From Lentisphaera profundi (GTDB lineage Bacteria > Verrucomicrobiota > Lentisphaeria > Lentisphaerales > Lentisphaeraceae), in assembly GCF_028728065.1 (NCBI RefSeq), contig NZ_CP117811.1, positions 310,001 through 374,000 of the forward strand: a stretch of DNA of 64,000 bases. Direction: 5' to 3'. A model generated the notes under the pieces. It was not told the origin of the DNA, did not search any database, and saw only the letters and a list, made by a program, of their open reading frames with translations. Of the stretch, positions 37,076 to 46,069 are shown piece by piece. Made by a program: the position numbers and the translations under genes. Each line of letters begins with the position of its first letter. The first letter of the stretch is position 1.

Positions 37076-40000
37076 TTATCCTAGTTCAGAATTTCTATTT
37101 TTAAGTCTACCGAGGAAGCTCGTACGAGGACGTGCATTAAGCTCGGGGAGGAGAACGTAGTTTCTTGTCTCATTCTGCATTTTGGATACTTTTGATTTTG
37201 GATCATTTTGATCACCAAAAGTAATTGCATCAGTAGGGCAAGATTGCGCACAAGCGGCCGTGAATGAATCAGTTTCAAGTCTGCCACCGAGTTCAACTTT
37301 AGCATCAATTTTTGCTTCGTTGATACGTTGAACACAGTAAGTACATTTTTCCATTACACCGCGTGAACGAACTGTCACGTTAGGGTTATGAACCATTTTC
37401 TGTACTTCATAGCGCTTGTCTTTGAAATTTTCTTGGTATTGGAAGAAATTGAAACGTCTTACTTTGTATGGACAGTTATTACCGCAGTAACGAGTGCCAA
37501 TACAACGGTTATAAGCCATGTCGTTCAAGCCTTCCTCATTGTGGACAGTAGCAGCTACTGGGCAAACGAGTTCGCAAGGAGCTTTTTCGCAATGCATACA
37601 AGGAATTGGTTGATGGTAAGCACCCTCAACCTGTAAATCTTTGTCATCGTAATCACTTCTGAGTTGATCAGGCATAAATGCGCCTTTTGCAGTGTCATAG
37701 CCACTGAAAAAGTAACGGTCCATACGGATCCAATGCATCTCACGACCTTTAAGGACGCGTTCTTTACCGACAACTGAAATATTATTTTCAGCTTGGCATG
37801 AAATTGTACAAGTACCGCAACCATTACAAGCATTGAGGTCGACGACCATGGCCCATTGATAAGAGCCTTCTTTGTTCCATTCTGGGCGGTCAGGAATAAT
37901 TGATTCGCCGTTAGGATCAAATTGGTTATCAAAGATAGCAATGTTCTTTTTGAAATCGGTGATGTTATCATCTTTAACTAAATCACGACCTTCCATTGCC
38001 CAGTGATCCTGAGTGGAAGCTAATTCGTAAGTGCCAGAAGCTTTTGTGATGTCAGCTTTTGTCCAAGTAAGAGAATTGGCATTTCTTAGTTTATAAGCAT
38101 TGAAGCCAGCGCCAGTTCCTACAGGTCCAGTAGTGGTTCTACCGTAGCCAAGGCTAACAACTGCAGTTTTATCAGCAATACCAGGAACAATCCAAGCTGG
38201 GATTTTTTCGCCATTAACGTTGAGGTAATCACCGTTTTGTACGCCGAGGTCATTGGCAGTTTTGAAACTGAGTAGTGCCGCGTTATCCCAAGTGAGTTTA
38301 GTGATCGGGTCAGGGAATTCCTGCATCCAGCCATTGTTATTGTAGCTACCATCAAGAAGGCTGTAATCAGCTTTAAAAACTAATTCAAAACCACTTTTGT
38401 ATACTTCGACAGCTTCTAAGTTGGCAATTGCTTTAGAGGCATCCAGTGAAACACTTGTTGTCTTGTAGGCGGTATTAGGAAGTAGGCTACCGTGTACAGC
38501 TTTTTCCCATGCATCTCCTTCGAGTGAGTAAGTGGCCTTGACTAATTCAATACCTTTTTGCTTTTTACTCTGAATGAGTTGAGCAAGAAGTTCAGCATCA
38601 CTTACGGCGCCAAAAAGAGGAGCAATGAGTGGCTGAATAATGTTGTCAGAGCCGTTAGCTGAGCGTGTGTCACCCCAGTATTCTAGGAAGTGAGCTTTTG
38701 GAATAGCTACTTTAGAAGCAATAGACGTTTCGTTAAAGTGAGACGTTAAATGAAGCGTATTAATTGTCGCTATTTTTTCAGCAAATTTAAGGTCAGCAGG
38801 TGCATCGTAAGCTGGGTTGCCACCGAGGATGAGAAGGTCTTTGATCTTGCCTTCGGTAATAATTGTGCTGAGTTCTTCAAGTGATTTGTCACTTACTTTA
38901 GCTGCGCGCTCTGTAAATGTTAGAGTTTTACCATTATTGCCAAGGGCATCATTGAGTAGGAAGCCTAAAATCTGGACGGCAACACTTTGATCATCGCCAA
39001 CTAGAATGACTGAGTTTTTGCCAGCTTTTTTAAGGGCGGCTAAATCACTTGCAATAGAGGAGATAAATTCAGCGGAAGTTTTTGTAGTTGTCAATGCGTC
39101 TTTCGCAAAGTCATACTTGCTTTCAAAGCCTTCGATGAAGTTTCTTACAGCCGCTTCGAGTTTGATATGCTTACTGAGTTCTTTACTCAATGCAATCATG
39201 AATTCAAATGTCGCACTTTCAGCTAAGCGGTAACGGTGATCAGAGTTTGATCCAGTTACAGAGAAGTTTGCTTCGATTGAGTAGAGACGGTTGATTGAGC
39301 TTTTTGCTAAGGCATCTTGATCGCCTTTAGCGACTTCAACACGGCGTGCATCAGCAAATTCTTTTGAGAGTCTGAGTGAATCACGGCCAGTCATCATGAA
39401 GTCCGCGTTAACGGCAACAATGGCTTCAGCGTTTACTAAGCTGTAGTTAGCTTGTAAGTCATTCGCTTTTTTGCCTGTGAGAACTTTAAGTGCGTGAGTC
39501 GCGTTATTTTCATTGAGAACTTCCCAAGTGAAAAATTGTGCTGCAGAGTATTTTTTACTTAGGGCATCACGAACGTCTTCTTCACTTTTAGAAGTAACTG
39601 CAGGGGAGAGGATGGCAATGCTTTCGCCTTTGCTAAGTTTAGCGTCAAGTTTAGCGAGTTCTTCGCCAAGTTTCGTCCAGCTATCCTTGATATGCTTTCT
39701 GTAGAGAGGAGTCATGCCCTGTTCTTCGTCAGCACCGTTAAGGACTTTGCCATTCTCTACATACTTTACGTATTGGAGGCGGAATGGGTCATAAAGGCTG
39801 AGCAGGTCTGCTTGAGCATGCTTATCTGTTTTTTCGCCGTTCGCAGGGTGCCCTGGAAGACCGTCGATTTTAGTAGGGCGACCTTCATGGCTTTTAGCAA
39901 GTATACCTAAAGATCCGCTTGTACGCGGGATAGCAGTGGCATAGAATCTTGCTTTACCAGGGATTAAACCCTCGGGAGCGCTTGCGTAAGGAAGGATTTT

Positions 40001-40225
40001 TTCTTCGGGTCTTCTGCAGCTAGTAAGTCCACCAGCACCAGCAAGAGTCATACTTGCGGCCATGATTTTCATAAAGCCACGACGACTGAAGGATCCTAGC
40101 TCGGATGCACCTTCTGGAAATTCTCTTTCCAAATGTTCTTTGAATTCTGGGCTCTCGGCGAGTTCATCTAAACTGCGCCAGTAATGTTTTCCTCGATTGG
40201 AGTCTATCTGTGACATGCGCTGCAT
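37076..40225 (-). CDS. actB: Alternative complex III Fe-S/molybdopterin-like subunit ActB
   Basis: A 1049-residue fused protein. A Tat signal (SRRGFMKIMAAS, about 48-59) precedes a long molybdopterin-oxidoreductase-like domain (about 80-740), which in this family carries no Mo cofactor. A ferredoxin domain follows with four Cys clusters: CNGCGTCTISC, CMHCEKAPCELVC, CIGTRYCGNNC and CTYCVQRI...CAQSCP. It conducts electrons from the quinol site towards the haems. Tat export agrees with the tatA and tatC genes at 49-51 kb. The start overlaps actA by 22 bases; an in-frame ATG nine bases further in is equally possible. Confidence 0.94.
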   Translation of the reverse strand: MQRMSQIDSNRGKHYWRSLDELAESPEFKEHLEREFPEGASELGSFSRRGFMKIMAASMTLAGAGGLTSCRRPEEKILPYASAPEGLIPGKARFYATAIPRTSGSLGILAKSHEGRPTKIDGLPGHPANGEKTDKHAQADLLSLYDPFRLQYVKYVENGKVLNGADEEQGMTPLYRKHIKDSWTKLGEELAKLDAKLSKGESIAILSPAVTSKSEEDVRDALSKKYSAAQFFTWEVLNENNATHALKVLTGKKANDLQANYSLVNAEAIVAVNADFMMTGRDSLRLSKEFADARRVEVAKGDQDALAKSSINRLYSIEANFSVTGSNSDHRYRLAESATFEFMIALSKELSKHIKLEAAVRNFIEGFESKYDFAKDALTTTKTSAEFISSIASDLAALKKAGKNSVILVGDDQSVAVQILGFLLNDALGNNGKTLTFTERAAKVSDKSLEELSTIITEGKIKDLLILGGNPAYDAPADLKFAEKIATINTLHLTSHFNETSIASKVAIPKAHFLEYWGDTRSANGSDNIIQPLIAPLFGAVSDAELLAQLIQSKKQKGIELVKATYSLEGDAWEKAVHGSLLPNTAYKTTSVSLDASKAIANLEAVEVYKSGFELVFKADYSLLDGSYNNNGWMQEFPDPITKLTWDNAALLSFKTANDLGVQNGDYLNVNGEKIPAWIVPGIADKTAVVSLGYGRTTTGPVGTGAGFNAYKLRNANSLTWTKADITKASGTYELASTQDHWAMEGRDLVKDDNITDFKKNIAIFDNQFDPNGESIIPDRPEWNKEGSYQWAMVVDLNACNGCGTCTISCQAENNISVVGKERVLKGREMHWIRMDRYFFSGYDTAKGAFMPDQLRSDYDDKDLQVEGAYHQPIPCMHCEKAPCELVCPVAATVHNEEGLNDMAYNRCIGTRYCGNNCPYKVRRFNFFQYQENFKDKRYEVQKMVHNPNVTVRSRGVMEKCTYCVQRINEAKIDAKVELGGRLETDSFTAACAQSCPTDAITFGDQNDPKSKVSKMQNETRNYVLLPELNARPRTSFLGRLKNRNSELG

Positions 40226-40953
40226 CCCATAATTGGAGGGTTGAGGTTTTTCGTTTCTTTGATTTTTTTCAGCTCATCTTCTTTGTTGAGGCCAGAGTCA
40301 TCCCATGTCCACGCTAAATCGGTAATTCTTACGCTATCTGGACGGATGTGTTTTTCATGGTCTTTATGGCAATCTAAGCACCATCCCATGCTGAGCGAAT
40401 TAACTTGTTTTACCACTTCCATTTGATCGATACGACCATGGCATTCTACGCAGCTTACACCAGCGCGAATATGCACTGAGTGATCGAAGTAAGCATATTC
40501 AGGAAGTTTGTGAATTTTGATCCACGGAATAGCAGCACCCTTATGTGGGTTCTCTATTTCTTCATTAATTACTGTGGCGCCTTTCTTGTCAAATTTGTGA
40601 TCAATCACATGTTTCTTAATGATTGTATCTTTTTGGATGTTTGCAAGTATTTGAAGTTTAGGGCTATCAGTTTTGACTTTACTGTGGCAATTCCAGCAAA
40701 TGTCTGAATGAGGAACTGATGCGTGAGGGGATTTCTCTACGTTAATATGGCAGTAACGACAGTCTAGACCCATTTCACCTGCGTGAAGTTTATGTGAGAA
40801 GGGGATCGGTTGTTCTGGACGGTAACCTACAGTGAGATTTTTGTCCGTGAAGTAAAAGTTAACTATGAGTGCAATAGTGACAATCGTAAAACCAGCTGTT
40901 AAAAAAATAACAGGTTTGATCTTGTCGATGCCCTTAGGGAATATGGTCTTCAA
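40204..40953 (-). CDS. actA: Alternative complex III pentahaem cytochrome c subunit ActA
   Basis: A 249-residue protein with an N-terminal membrane helix (about 13-32) and five c-type haem motifs: CRYCH, CWNCH, CVECH, CLDCH and CSACH, matching the pentahaem ActA of Rhodothermus and Flavobacterium complexes. It is periplasmic and membrane-anchored. The initiation codon is TTG, supported by AAGGA eight bases upstream. It is the first gene of the respiratory operon, whose promoter lies at 41001-41028. Confidence 0.95.
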   Translation of the reverse strand: MKTIFPKGIDKIKPVIFLTAGFTIVTIALIVNFYFTDKNLTVGYRPEQPIPFSHKLHAGEMGLDCRYCHINVEKSPHASVPHSDICWNCHSKVKTDSPKLQILANIQKDTIIKKHVIDHKFDKKGATVINEEIENPHKGAAIPWIKIHKLPEYAYFDHSVHIRAGVSCVECHGRIDQMEVVKQVNSLSMGWCLDCHKDHEKHIRPDSVRITDLAWTWDDSGLNKEDELKKIKETKNLNPPIMGCSACHR

Positions 40954-41000
40954 TGGGTAATTCCTTACGCTATTTGTATGATTTGAAAAATTTGACGGCT

Positions 41001-41028
41001 AATCTAAAAGAAGTCTTTTTTTTGTCAA
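41001..41028 (-). promoter_or_regulatory. Promoter of the actABCDEF-sco-cox operon
   Basis: Minus-strand TTGACA (41028-41023, perfect -35), 16-bp spacer starting with seven A, TAGATT (41006-41001, 4/6). The A-tract inside the spacer is unusual. It lies about 48 bases upstream of the actA start and no other promoter-like element is near. Confidence 0.65.
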
Positions 41029-41047
41029 TGCTATTTTAATGTTATTA

Positions 41048-41506
41048 TTAAGGCTCATAGGATTTAGCTTTGCTAAGAACAGTGTTTAAAATGAACGCTT
41101 GACGAAGTGTTTTTCTATTTTTGTAATTGAGACTATGTCTCTTTTTGTTTCTTGTTTTCGTAAGTCCTTCTGCTTGAAATGTTTGTGAGCTATAATTATG
41201 AACAGTTCTGTATGGGTCGGGACTTTCTTTGATCTTGTGAGTGAAAGTTGTTAGCTGAGAGCTATAATTTTCATCGTTAATATTTTTTTTGATATTTTCA
41301 GTTTTTGGAACAGTTGTGAGGGTTTTATTTTTGAGTTTGAGTTCTTTTGGAGGTGGTGGAGGCTTTACTTCTGGTGTTTTCTCCACTTCCTCAAGCCACT
41401 CAGAAAGGTCGGTAGCTTGGCCTTGCTCGCCGTTTTTGTTTTGCGTTATTTTGTTATAGACAAAGCTTATAACTGCAAAAATAATAAGACCAACAATGCC
41501 ATCCAT
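41048..41506 (-). CDS. Unknown membrane protein paired with floA
   Basis: A 152-residue protein with one N-terminal membrane helix (about 4-18), a Pro-rich stretch (KPPPPPKE, about 48-55), a low-complexity Lys/Asn/Thr region and a basic C-terminus ending LRQAFILNTVLSKAKSYEP. That final pattern (Arg-Gln-Ala-hydrophobic near the end) is seen in many short PVC membrane proteins of unknown function. It starts three bases after the floA stop and is surely co-transcribed. It is in the position where other bacteria often have an NfeD protein. Confidence 0.7.
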   Translation of the reverse strand: MDGIVGLIIFAVISFVYNKITQNKNGEQGQATDLSEWLEEVEKTPEVKPPPPPKELKLKNKTLTTVPKTENIKKNINDENYSSQLTTFTHKIKESPDPYRTVHNYSSQTFQAEGLTKTRNKKRHSLNYKNRKTLRQAFILNTVLSKAKSYEP

Positions 41507-41509
41507 GAT

Positions 41510-42541
41510 TTACTCGCCGCTATCGTCGTCTTTTGCGATCATTTCTCGCATTGTGGTGTCGGCCTTGAGGTTTTCGAGGCGGTAGTAGTCAAGGATACCG
41601 AGATTACCATCACGCATAGCTGCGGACATCGCAACTGGAACTTGAGCTTCAGCGTCAACAACTTTCGCTTGCATCTCTTGAACTTTCGCAATCATCTCTT
41701 GCTCGAGTGCTACAGCTGCGGCACGGCGCATTTCCGCTTGTGCTTGAGCCACGCGTTTATCGGCTTCGGCCTGATCTGCTTGGAGTCTGGCACCAATATT
41801 TTCACCAACGTCGATGTCGGCAATATCAATGGAGAGAATTTCAAAGGCAGTTCCGCTGTCGAGGCCTTTGCTCAATACAGTTTTGGAAATTGAGTCAGGG
41901 TTCTCTAAAACTAATTTGTGTGTTATCGCAGAACCAATAGTAGTTACGATACCTTCACCAACACGTGCAATGATGGTGTCTTCGACAGCACCACCAATAA
42001 GTTTTTCGATACTAGCTTTCACAGTGACTCGTGCTTTAACGCGTAATTGGATACCGTCTTTGGCAACAGCGTCAATGGTTAAGCGTCCAAAAGCAGGATC
42101 TGGACAGTCAATTACTTTGGGCATTACTGACATTTTAACAGCTTCAAAAACATCGCGTCCTGCGAGGTCAATAGCACAGGCTTTTTTGAAGTCGATCTTA
42201 ATTCCTGCGTTGTTTGCTGCAATAAGTGCATTGACAACATTGATAACATCGCCGCCTGATAAGTAGTGAGTTTCGAGATTATCTACACTTACGCCTTCGA
42301 GTTGGGCACGGCAAGATTGTATATAGGCGAGCGTTAAGAGTTTTGGGTTGATACTTTTTAATCTCATCATAACCAGGTTGAGTGGACTTATATAAGCTCC
42401 GGAAGACCATGCTTGAATGTAGAGGTTGAAAAATGAAAAGAGAAAAAAAGCAAGAACGAGTAGGACGAGTAAAGCAATTACTGAAATAGCGACTGTAACA
42501 GTGTTACTCGCGGCGAAAAATGTAAAAATGTTCATTGGCAC
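41510..42541 (-). CDS. floA: Flotillin-like protein FloA (SPFH, UPF0365)
   Basis: A 343-residue FloA. One or two membrane-embedded hydrophobic segments at the N-terminus (about 14-40), then the SPFH domain ([54 protein letters not shown]), and a helical Ala/Glu/Gln-rich region ([22 protein letters not shown]) ending in [18 protein letters not shown]. It organises membrane microdomains. Length and order match Bacillus FloA closely. It is followed by a small membrane gene with a 3-base gap. Confidence 0.93.
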   Translation of the reverse strand: MPMNIFTFFAASNTVTVAISVIALLVLLVLAFFLFSFFNLYIQAWSSGAYISPLNLVMMRLKSINPKLLTLAYIQSCRAQLEGVSVDNLETHYLSGGDVINVVNALIAANNAGIKIDFKKACAIDLAGRDVFEAVKMSVMPKVIDCPDPAFGRLTIDAVAKDGIQLRVKARVTVKASIEKLIGGAVEDTIIARVGEGIVTTIGSAITHKLVLENPDSISKTVLSKGLDSGTAFEILSIDIADIDVGENIGARLQADQAEADKRVAQAQAEMRRAAAVALEQEMIAKVQEMQAKVVDAEAQVPVAMSAAMRDGNLGILDYYRLENLKADTTMREMIAKDDDSGE

Positions 42542-42655
42542 TCCTGTGAATTATATCTGCTTATTATATATAGTTAATAAGAAAGCATCTAGGACAAAAA
42601 TCAGTTCTTCGAATAAAATTCATTAGTTTTTATCATCAATTAATATCTAGAAACA

Positions 42656-42686
42656 GAAAAGCACCACTTTGTTTAAAGTGATGCTT
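42656..42686 (-). terminator. Terminator of ychF
   Basis: On the minus strand AAGCATCACTTT and AAAGTGGTGCTT (positions 42686-42675 and 42670-42659) pair over 12 bp with one U-G wobble around a 4-nt loop, followed by TTTT. It begins 23 bases past the ychF stop. Confidence 0.7.
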
Positions 42687-42708
42687 ATCTATGGAAATCT
42701 ATCTGATT

Positions 42709-43812
42709 TTATTTAGCGTTGGTCAAAAAGAGGATGACATCGCCATCTTGCACTAAGTATTCTTTGCCTTCAACACGGACTTTGCCGGCTTCTTTTGCGC
42801 CTTGGCGTCCACCGTGTTCAATAACGTCTTCAAAAGCAATGACTTCAGCACGAATAAAACCTTTCTCGAAATCACTATGGATTACGGCAGCAGCGAGTGG
42901 AGCTGGGCAATCTTGTGGGATTGTCCATGCACGAACTTCGATCTCCCCTGCAGTTAAATAAGTACTTAAGCCGAGAGTCTCATAGCTCTTTTTAATAAGG
43001 CGATCGAGACCGGATTGTTCGAGTCCGACATCGGCGAGGAATTCAGCGGCTTCTTCTTTGTCGAGCTGAGCAATTTCTTGCTCAATTTGAGCACAGATGG
43101 TGACAACACCAGCATTTTCTTTGGCAGCGAAATCACGAACTTGTTGAACGTACTCATTATTCATTTCAGGCAGGTCGTCTTCAGAGACATTACAGCAGTA
43201 AATCATATCTTTTACAGTAATGAACATGTAGTGCTTGATCAGAGCTTTTTCTTCTTCGTTCAAATCTACCGAACGAATTGCTTGGCCTTCGTTGAGCGCA
43301 GGAAGAACTTTTTGGAGGACTTCAATTGTTTTTACCGCTTCTTTATCACCACTGCGAACTTTTTTGCCTAGGCGTTCGATATTGCGATTCACTTTCTCTA
43401 AATCAGCAAGAGCAAGCTCAAGGTTGATAGTTTCGATATCGGAAAGAGGATCAACTTTGCCGTCGACATGGACAACATCATCATTGTCAAAACAGCGAAC
43501 AACCTGCACGATGGCATCAGTATGCTGGATATTTTCAAGGAATTGATTGCCGCGTCCTTCACCTGAAGAGGCTCCGCGAACGAGCCCCGCAATATCAACA
43601 AACTCAATTGTTGCATACTGGACTTTATTGGGTTTTACGATGATAGATAGTTGTTCCACACGCGTATCGGGAACGGGTACAATGCCCACATTGGGTTCAA
43701 TCGTACAAAAAGGGTAATTTGCGGCTTCAGCACCCGCGCGGGTGATGGCGTTAAAAAGAGTTGATTTGCCGACGTTTGGTAGGCCGACAATACCACATGC
43801 TAAACTAGACAT
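42709..43812 (-). CDS. ychF: Obg-like ATPase YchF
   Basis: A 367-residue YchF/OLA1 protein. P-loop [47 protein letters not shown], the NVSE motif replacing NKxD (ATP rather than GTP specificity), helical coiled-coil mid-domain and C-terminal TGS domain ([27 protein letters not shown]). It is a ribosome-associated ATPase linked to stress and translation control. Single gene with its own terminator. Confidence 0.96.
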   Translation of the reverse strand: MSSLACGIVGLPNVGKSTLFNAITRAGAEAANYPFCTIEPNVGIVPVPDTRVEQLSIIVKPNKVQYATIEFVDIAGLVRGASSGEGRGNQFLENIQHTDAIVQVVRCFDNDDVVHVDGKVDPLSDIETINLELALADLEKVNRNIERLGKKVRSGDKEAVKTIEVLQKVLPALNEGQAIRSVDLNEEEKALIKHYMFITVKDMIYCCNVSEDDLPEMNNEYVQQVRDFAAKENAGVVTICAQIEQEIAQLDKEEAAEFLADVGLEQSGLDRLIKKSYETLGLSTYLTAGEIEVRAWTIPQDCPAPLAAAVIHSDFEKGFIRAEVIAFEDVIEHGGRQGAKEAGKVRVEGKEYLVQDGDVILFLTNAK

Positions 43813-44033
43813 AGCGAGTTTCCTAAAATTAAATTCTAAAATGTTCTCCCTCTTAGTACTTTAAGAAAGTTTTTTTGCAATATGGAGAGGGCTTAGTACT
43901 AACGGATTTAATCGCTTCCATCAAGAATGATTTTAAACTAGGATCTTAATCTATGAGTCTGTATCAACTAGAATTAAAATAATTTAGAGTTTTCTAAAAG
44001 GAGTTTTTGCGATCATTAATATTTTTTGAAAAC

Positions 44034-45038
44034 TCAATCGAAGTGAAGATCGAGACTCTTGAGTAAGGCCTGAACTTCTTCAAGTTTTTTGGTGACCATG
44101 ATTTGTGAGCGGAAGGAATTGGCGCCAGGGAAGCCTTGAGCATAGATTTTGAAGAATCTACGAAGAGTAAGGAAGTTTTTGTCCTGTCCCCAATAAGCGC
44201 TATAGAGTGAAGCATGTCGCCATAGTAGGGCAATTTTTTCTTCTGGCTCAGGTATATTATCTCCTAAGAGATCCGTGTTGAAAATCCAGGGATTATGAAA
44301 AACTCCGCGGCCAATCATGGCGCCGTCAAGCTTGTGTTCTTCGCAAAGTTGATGAGCTTGCTCAATGGAGCGCACGTCGCCATTGCCCCAAAAGGGAATG
44401 TCTGGATTGATTTGGTCACGAACGCGAGCACCTTTTGCGATTTCTTCCCAGCTAGCTTGCCCTTCGGATTGCTGTTTTTGCGTACGCCCGTGCAGGGTGA
44501 TGGCAGCGGGTTCAACTTCTAAGAGATGAGAGATCCATTCTTCTGTCTTATGTTCACTAATACCCGTTCGTGTTTTTACACTGACGGGCAGTTTCGTGGC
44601 GCTCTTAGCCGCCAGGACTAAGTCTTTAGCGATGTCAGGAGTATTGATCAAGGCTGAACAACCACCTTGTTTAACGATTTTGGGTACGGGACAGCCCATG
44701 TTGATGTCAACGCCGTCAAAGATATCGGGGTCAATATGTTTTGAAATAGCTTCGGCAAATTTCTCGGGATTCTTGCCCCAGACTTGAGCCACTATTTTAA
44801 CGTTTTTTTCTTTGAGTAATTTTTTTTCAACATCAGAAATAATGAGGCGGTGAACAACTTTGTCATGTCCAATGGGGTGGCAGAGGCCATCGGTGGAAAT
44901 AAATTCGGAAAAAACGACTTGGAGGTTTTTTGGCTGAGCGACTTCTAAAAGGATTTGTCGAAAAATCGTATCTGTCACATCTTCCATGGGTGCTAGGGAG
45001 ATTCCGGGCTTCTTGATGTCTTGCCAAAAATTATTCAT
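44034..45038 (-). CDS. tRNA-dihydrouridine synthase (Dus family)
   Basis: A 334-residue FMN-dependent Dus enzyme: SLAPMEDVTDTIFRQ at the start, DGVDINMGCPVPKIVKQGGCSAL with the catalytic Cys in GGCSAL, VKTRTGI, ITLHGRTQKQ and GNGDVRS, then DGAMIGRGVFHNPWIF. It reduces uridines in tRNA. The subgroup (DusA/B/C) cannot be settled by eye; the length fits DusB or DusC-like forms. Single gene on the minus strand. Confidence 0.93.
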   Translation of the reverse strand: MNNFWQDIKKPGISLAPMEDVTDTIFRQILLEVAQPKNLQVVFSEFISTDGLCHPIGHDKVVHRLIISDVEKKLLKEKNVKIVAQVWGKNPEKFAEAISKHIDPDIFDGVDINMGCPVPKIVKQGGCSALINTPDIAKDLVLAAKSATKLPVSVKTRTGISEHKTEEWISHLLEVEPAAITLHGRTQKQQSEGQASWEEIAKGARVRDQINPDIPFWGNGDVRSIEQAHQLCEEHKLDGAMIGRGVFHNPWIFNTDLLGDNIPEPEEKIALLWRHASLYSAYWGQDKNFLTLRRFFKIYAQGFPGANSFRSQIMVTKKLEEVQALLKSLDLHFD

Positions 45039-45167
45039 GTTTTAGTCCTTTAAAAATATGGCGGCAATATGGCACATTTTTTAATTTAGGCCAATCAAAA
45101 AATAAGAGTTTAAAAAGAGTAGCTCTTTGACGTTTAGTTTTTGTATTGCTTGAGTACATTGATAACT

Positions 45168-45638
45168 ATGAATAAAAATGAATTACTTAAAATTATTATT
45201 GAGCGTTTACAGGCAGATTATAGCGAATCGGTGAACGCGATTAATGAGACTGCTGAGATTGCTACTCATGAAGAGAATATTGCCAAGAGTAAGTACGACA
45301 CCAAATCTATTGAAGCATCGTACTTAGTTGAGGGACAATTGCGCCGTAATGCCGAACTTGAAGAAGAGATTACTTCTTATCAGGCGATGCGCATTAAAAC
45401 TTTTGATCAGAACTCAAGGGTGTTACTTTCTGCCTTGATTAAAGTCGAAGATGAAGATGGCAAAATCATTCAATTCTTCATGGGACCACAGGCGGGAGGT
45501 ATGATCATTGATAGCGTGCAACTTATTACTCCCCGTTCGCCGTTGGGGCAAGAGTTACTTGGCAAGTATGTCGGAGACGAAGTTTGCGTGAGTTTGGATA
45601 ATGAACTCAAGACATATAAAATCATAAGTTTAAGCTAG
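45168..45638 (+). CDS. GreA/GreB-family transcription factor
   Basis: A 156-residue protein. The C-terminal domain has the GreA/B FKBP-like signature: PRSPLGQELLGKYVGDEV and a final TYKIISL. The N-terminal helical coiled-coil part (LKIIIERLQADY to QLRRNAELEEEI) is Glu-rich but the tip lacks a plain Asp-Glu acidic pair that triggers RNA cleavage in GreA, so it may be a Gre-like competitor rather than a cleavage factor (inference). I start at ATG 45168 (MNKNE); an upstream TTG at 45141 has no support. Confidence 0.75.
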   Translation: MNKNELLKIIIERLQADYSESVNAINETAEIATHEENIAKSKYDTKSIEASYLVEGQLRRNAELEEEITSYQAMRIKTFDQNSRVLLSALIKVEDEDGKIIQFFMGPQAGGMIIDSVQLITPRSPLGQELLGKYVGDEVCVSLDNELKTYKIISLS

Positions 45639-45663
45639 ATTCATCCTTCCAAGTGTTTTTAGT

Positions 45664-45692
45664 AAAAGCACTACAGATCCTGTAGTGCTTCG
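45664..45692. terminator. Bidirectional terminator
   Basis: AGCACTACAG (45667-45676) and CTGTAGTGCT (45680-45689) form a perfect 10-bp stem with a 3-nt loop between the convergent gre-like gene and the small membrane gene. A and T tracts flank it on both sides. Confidence 0.75.
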
Positions 45693-45704
45693 ATTTACTT
45701 TACT

Positions 45705-45947
45705 CTACTGGACGGGCATTAAAAATATACCTAAGGCGTAGAATGGTACCGCAATCAAACCCTTCAAGAAGGAACTTTTGGCTTCTTCCCAGTGCATAAT
45801 CACAAAGAACAGGCTGACAAAGGGGACAAATATATAACCGAGACCCCAAAGCAATGATTCTTTAAATGCTTTCATTAATAATATGATACCAAAGACCAAA
45901 GCAATGATCATTCCAATAACTAAACATACTGTTGCTAGTGCTTCCAT
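45705..45947 (-). CDS. Small two- to three-helix membrane protein
   Basis: An 80-residue hydrophobic protein: helices at about 4-26, 31-50 and 62-78. The ATG at 45947 follows AGGAG at a good distance, so I prefer it to an upstream in-frame start at 46019. I do not recognise a family; the short Trp/Pro/Phe-rich segment LLWGLGYIFVPFVSLFF recalls small PVC and proteobacterial membrane proteins of unknown role. It is downstream of the SNF2 gene with a 122-base gap containing a strong hairpin (46018-46043). Confidence 0.65.
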   Translation of the reverse strand: MEALATVCLVIGMIIALVFGIILLMKAFKESLLWGLGYIFVPFVSLFFVIMHWEEAKSSFLKGLIAVPFYALGIFLMPVQ

Positions 45948-46017
45948 AAGACACTCTCCTTTTATTTTTTTTTGTAGTAGGGAGTGAAAATACCAATATG
46001 ATTGGCACCTCCTAAAC

Positions 46018-46043
46018 ACTCCATAGCTAATTTAGCATGGAGT
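46018..46043. repeat. Strong hairpin after the SNF2 gene
   Basis: ACTCCAT-A-GCTA / TAGC-ATGGAGT with loop ATT: eleven base pairs and one bulged A. No T-run follows on the minus strand, so it is not a standard intrinsic terminator; it may stabilise the 3' end of the SNF2 transcript or regulate the small gene downstream. Confidence 0.45.
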
Positions 46044-46069
46044 CCTTAGGGTGTCAAAGTCCTAGTTTT

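Noticed and set aside
43987-44035. GAGTTTTC / GAAAACTC inverted repeat at the end of the Dus gene
   Set aside because: Arms are 33 bases apart, A+T-rich, with no T-run in the right place; probably chance.
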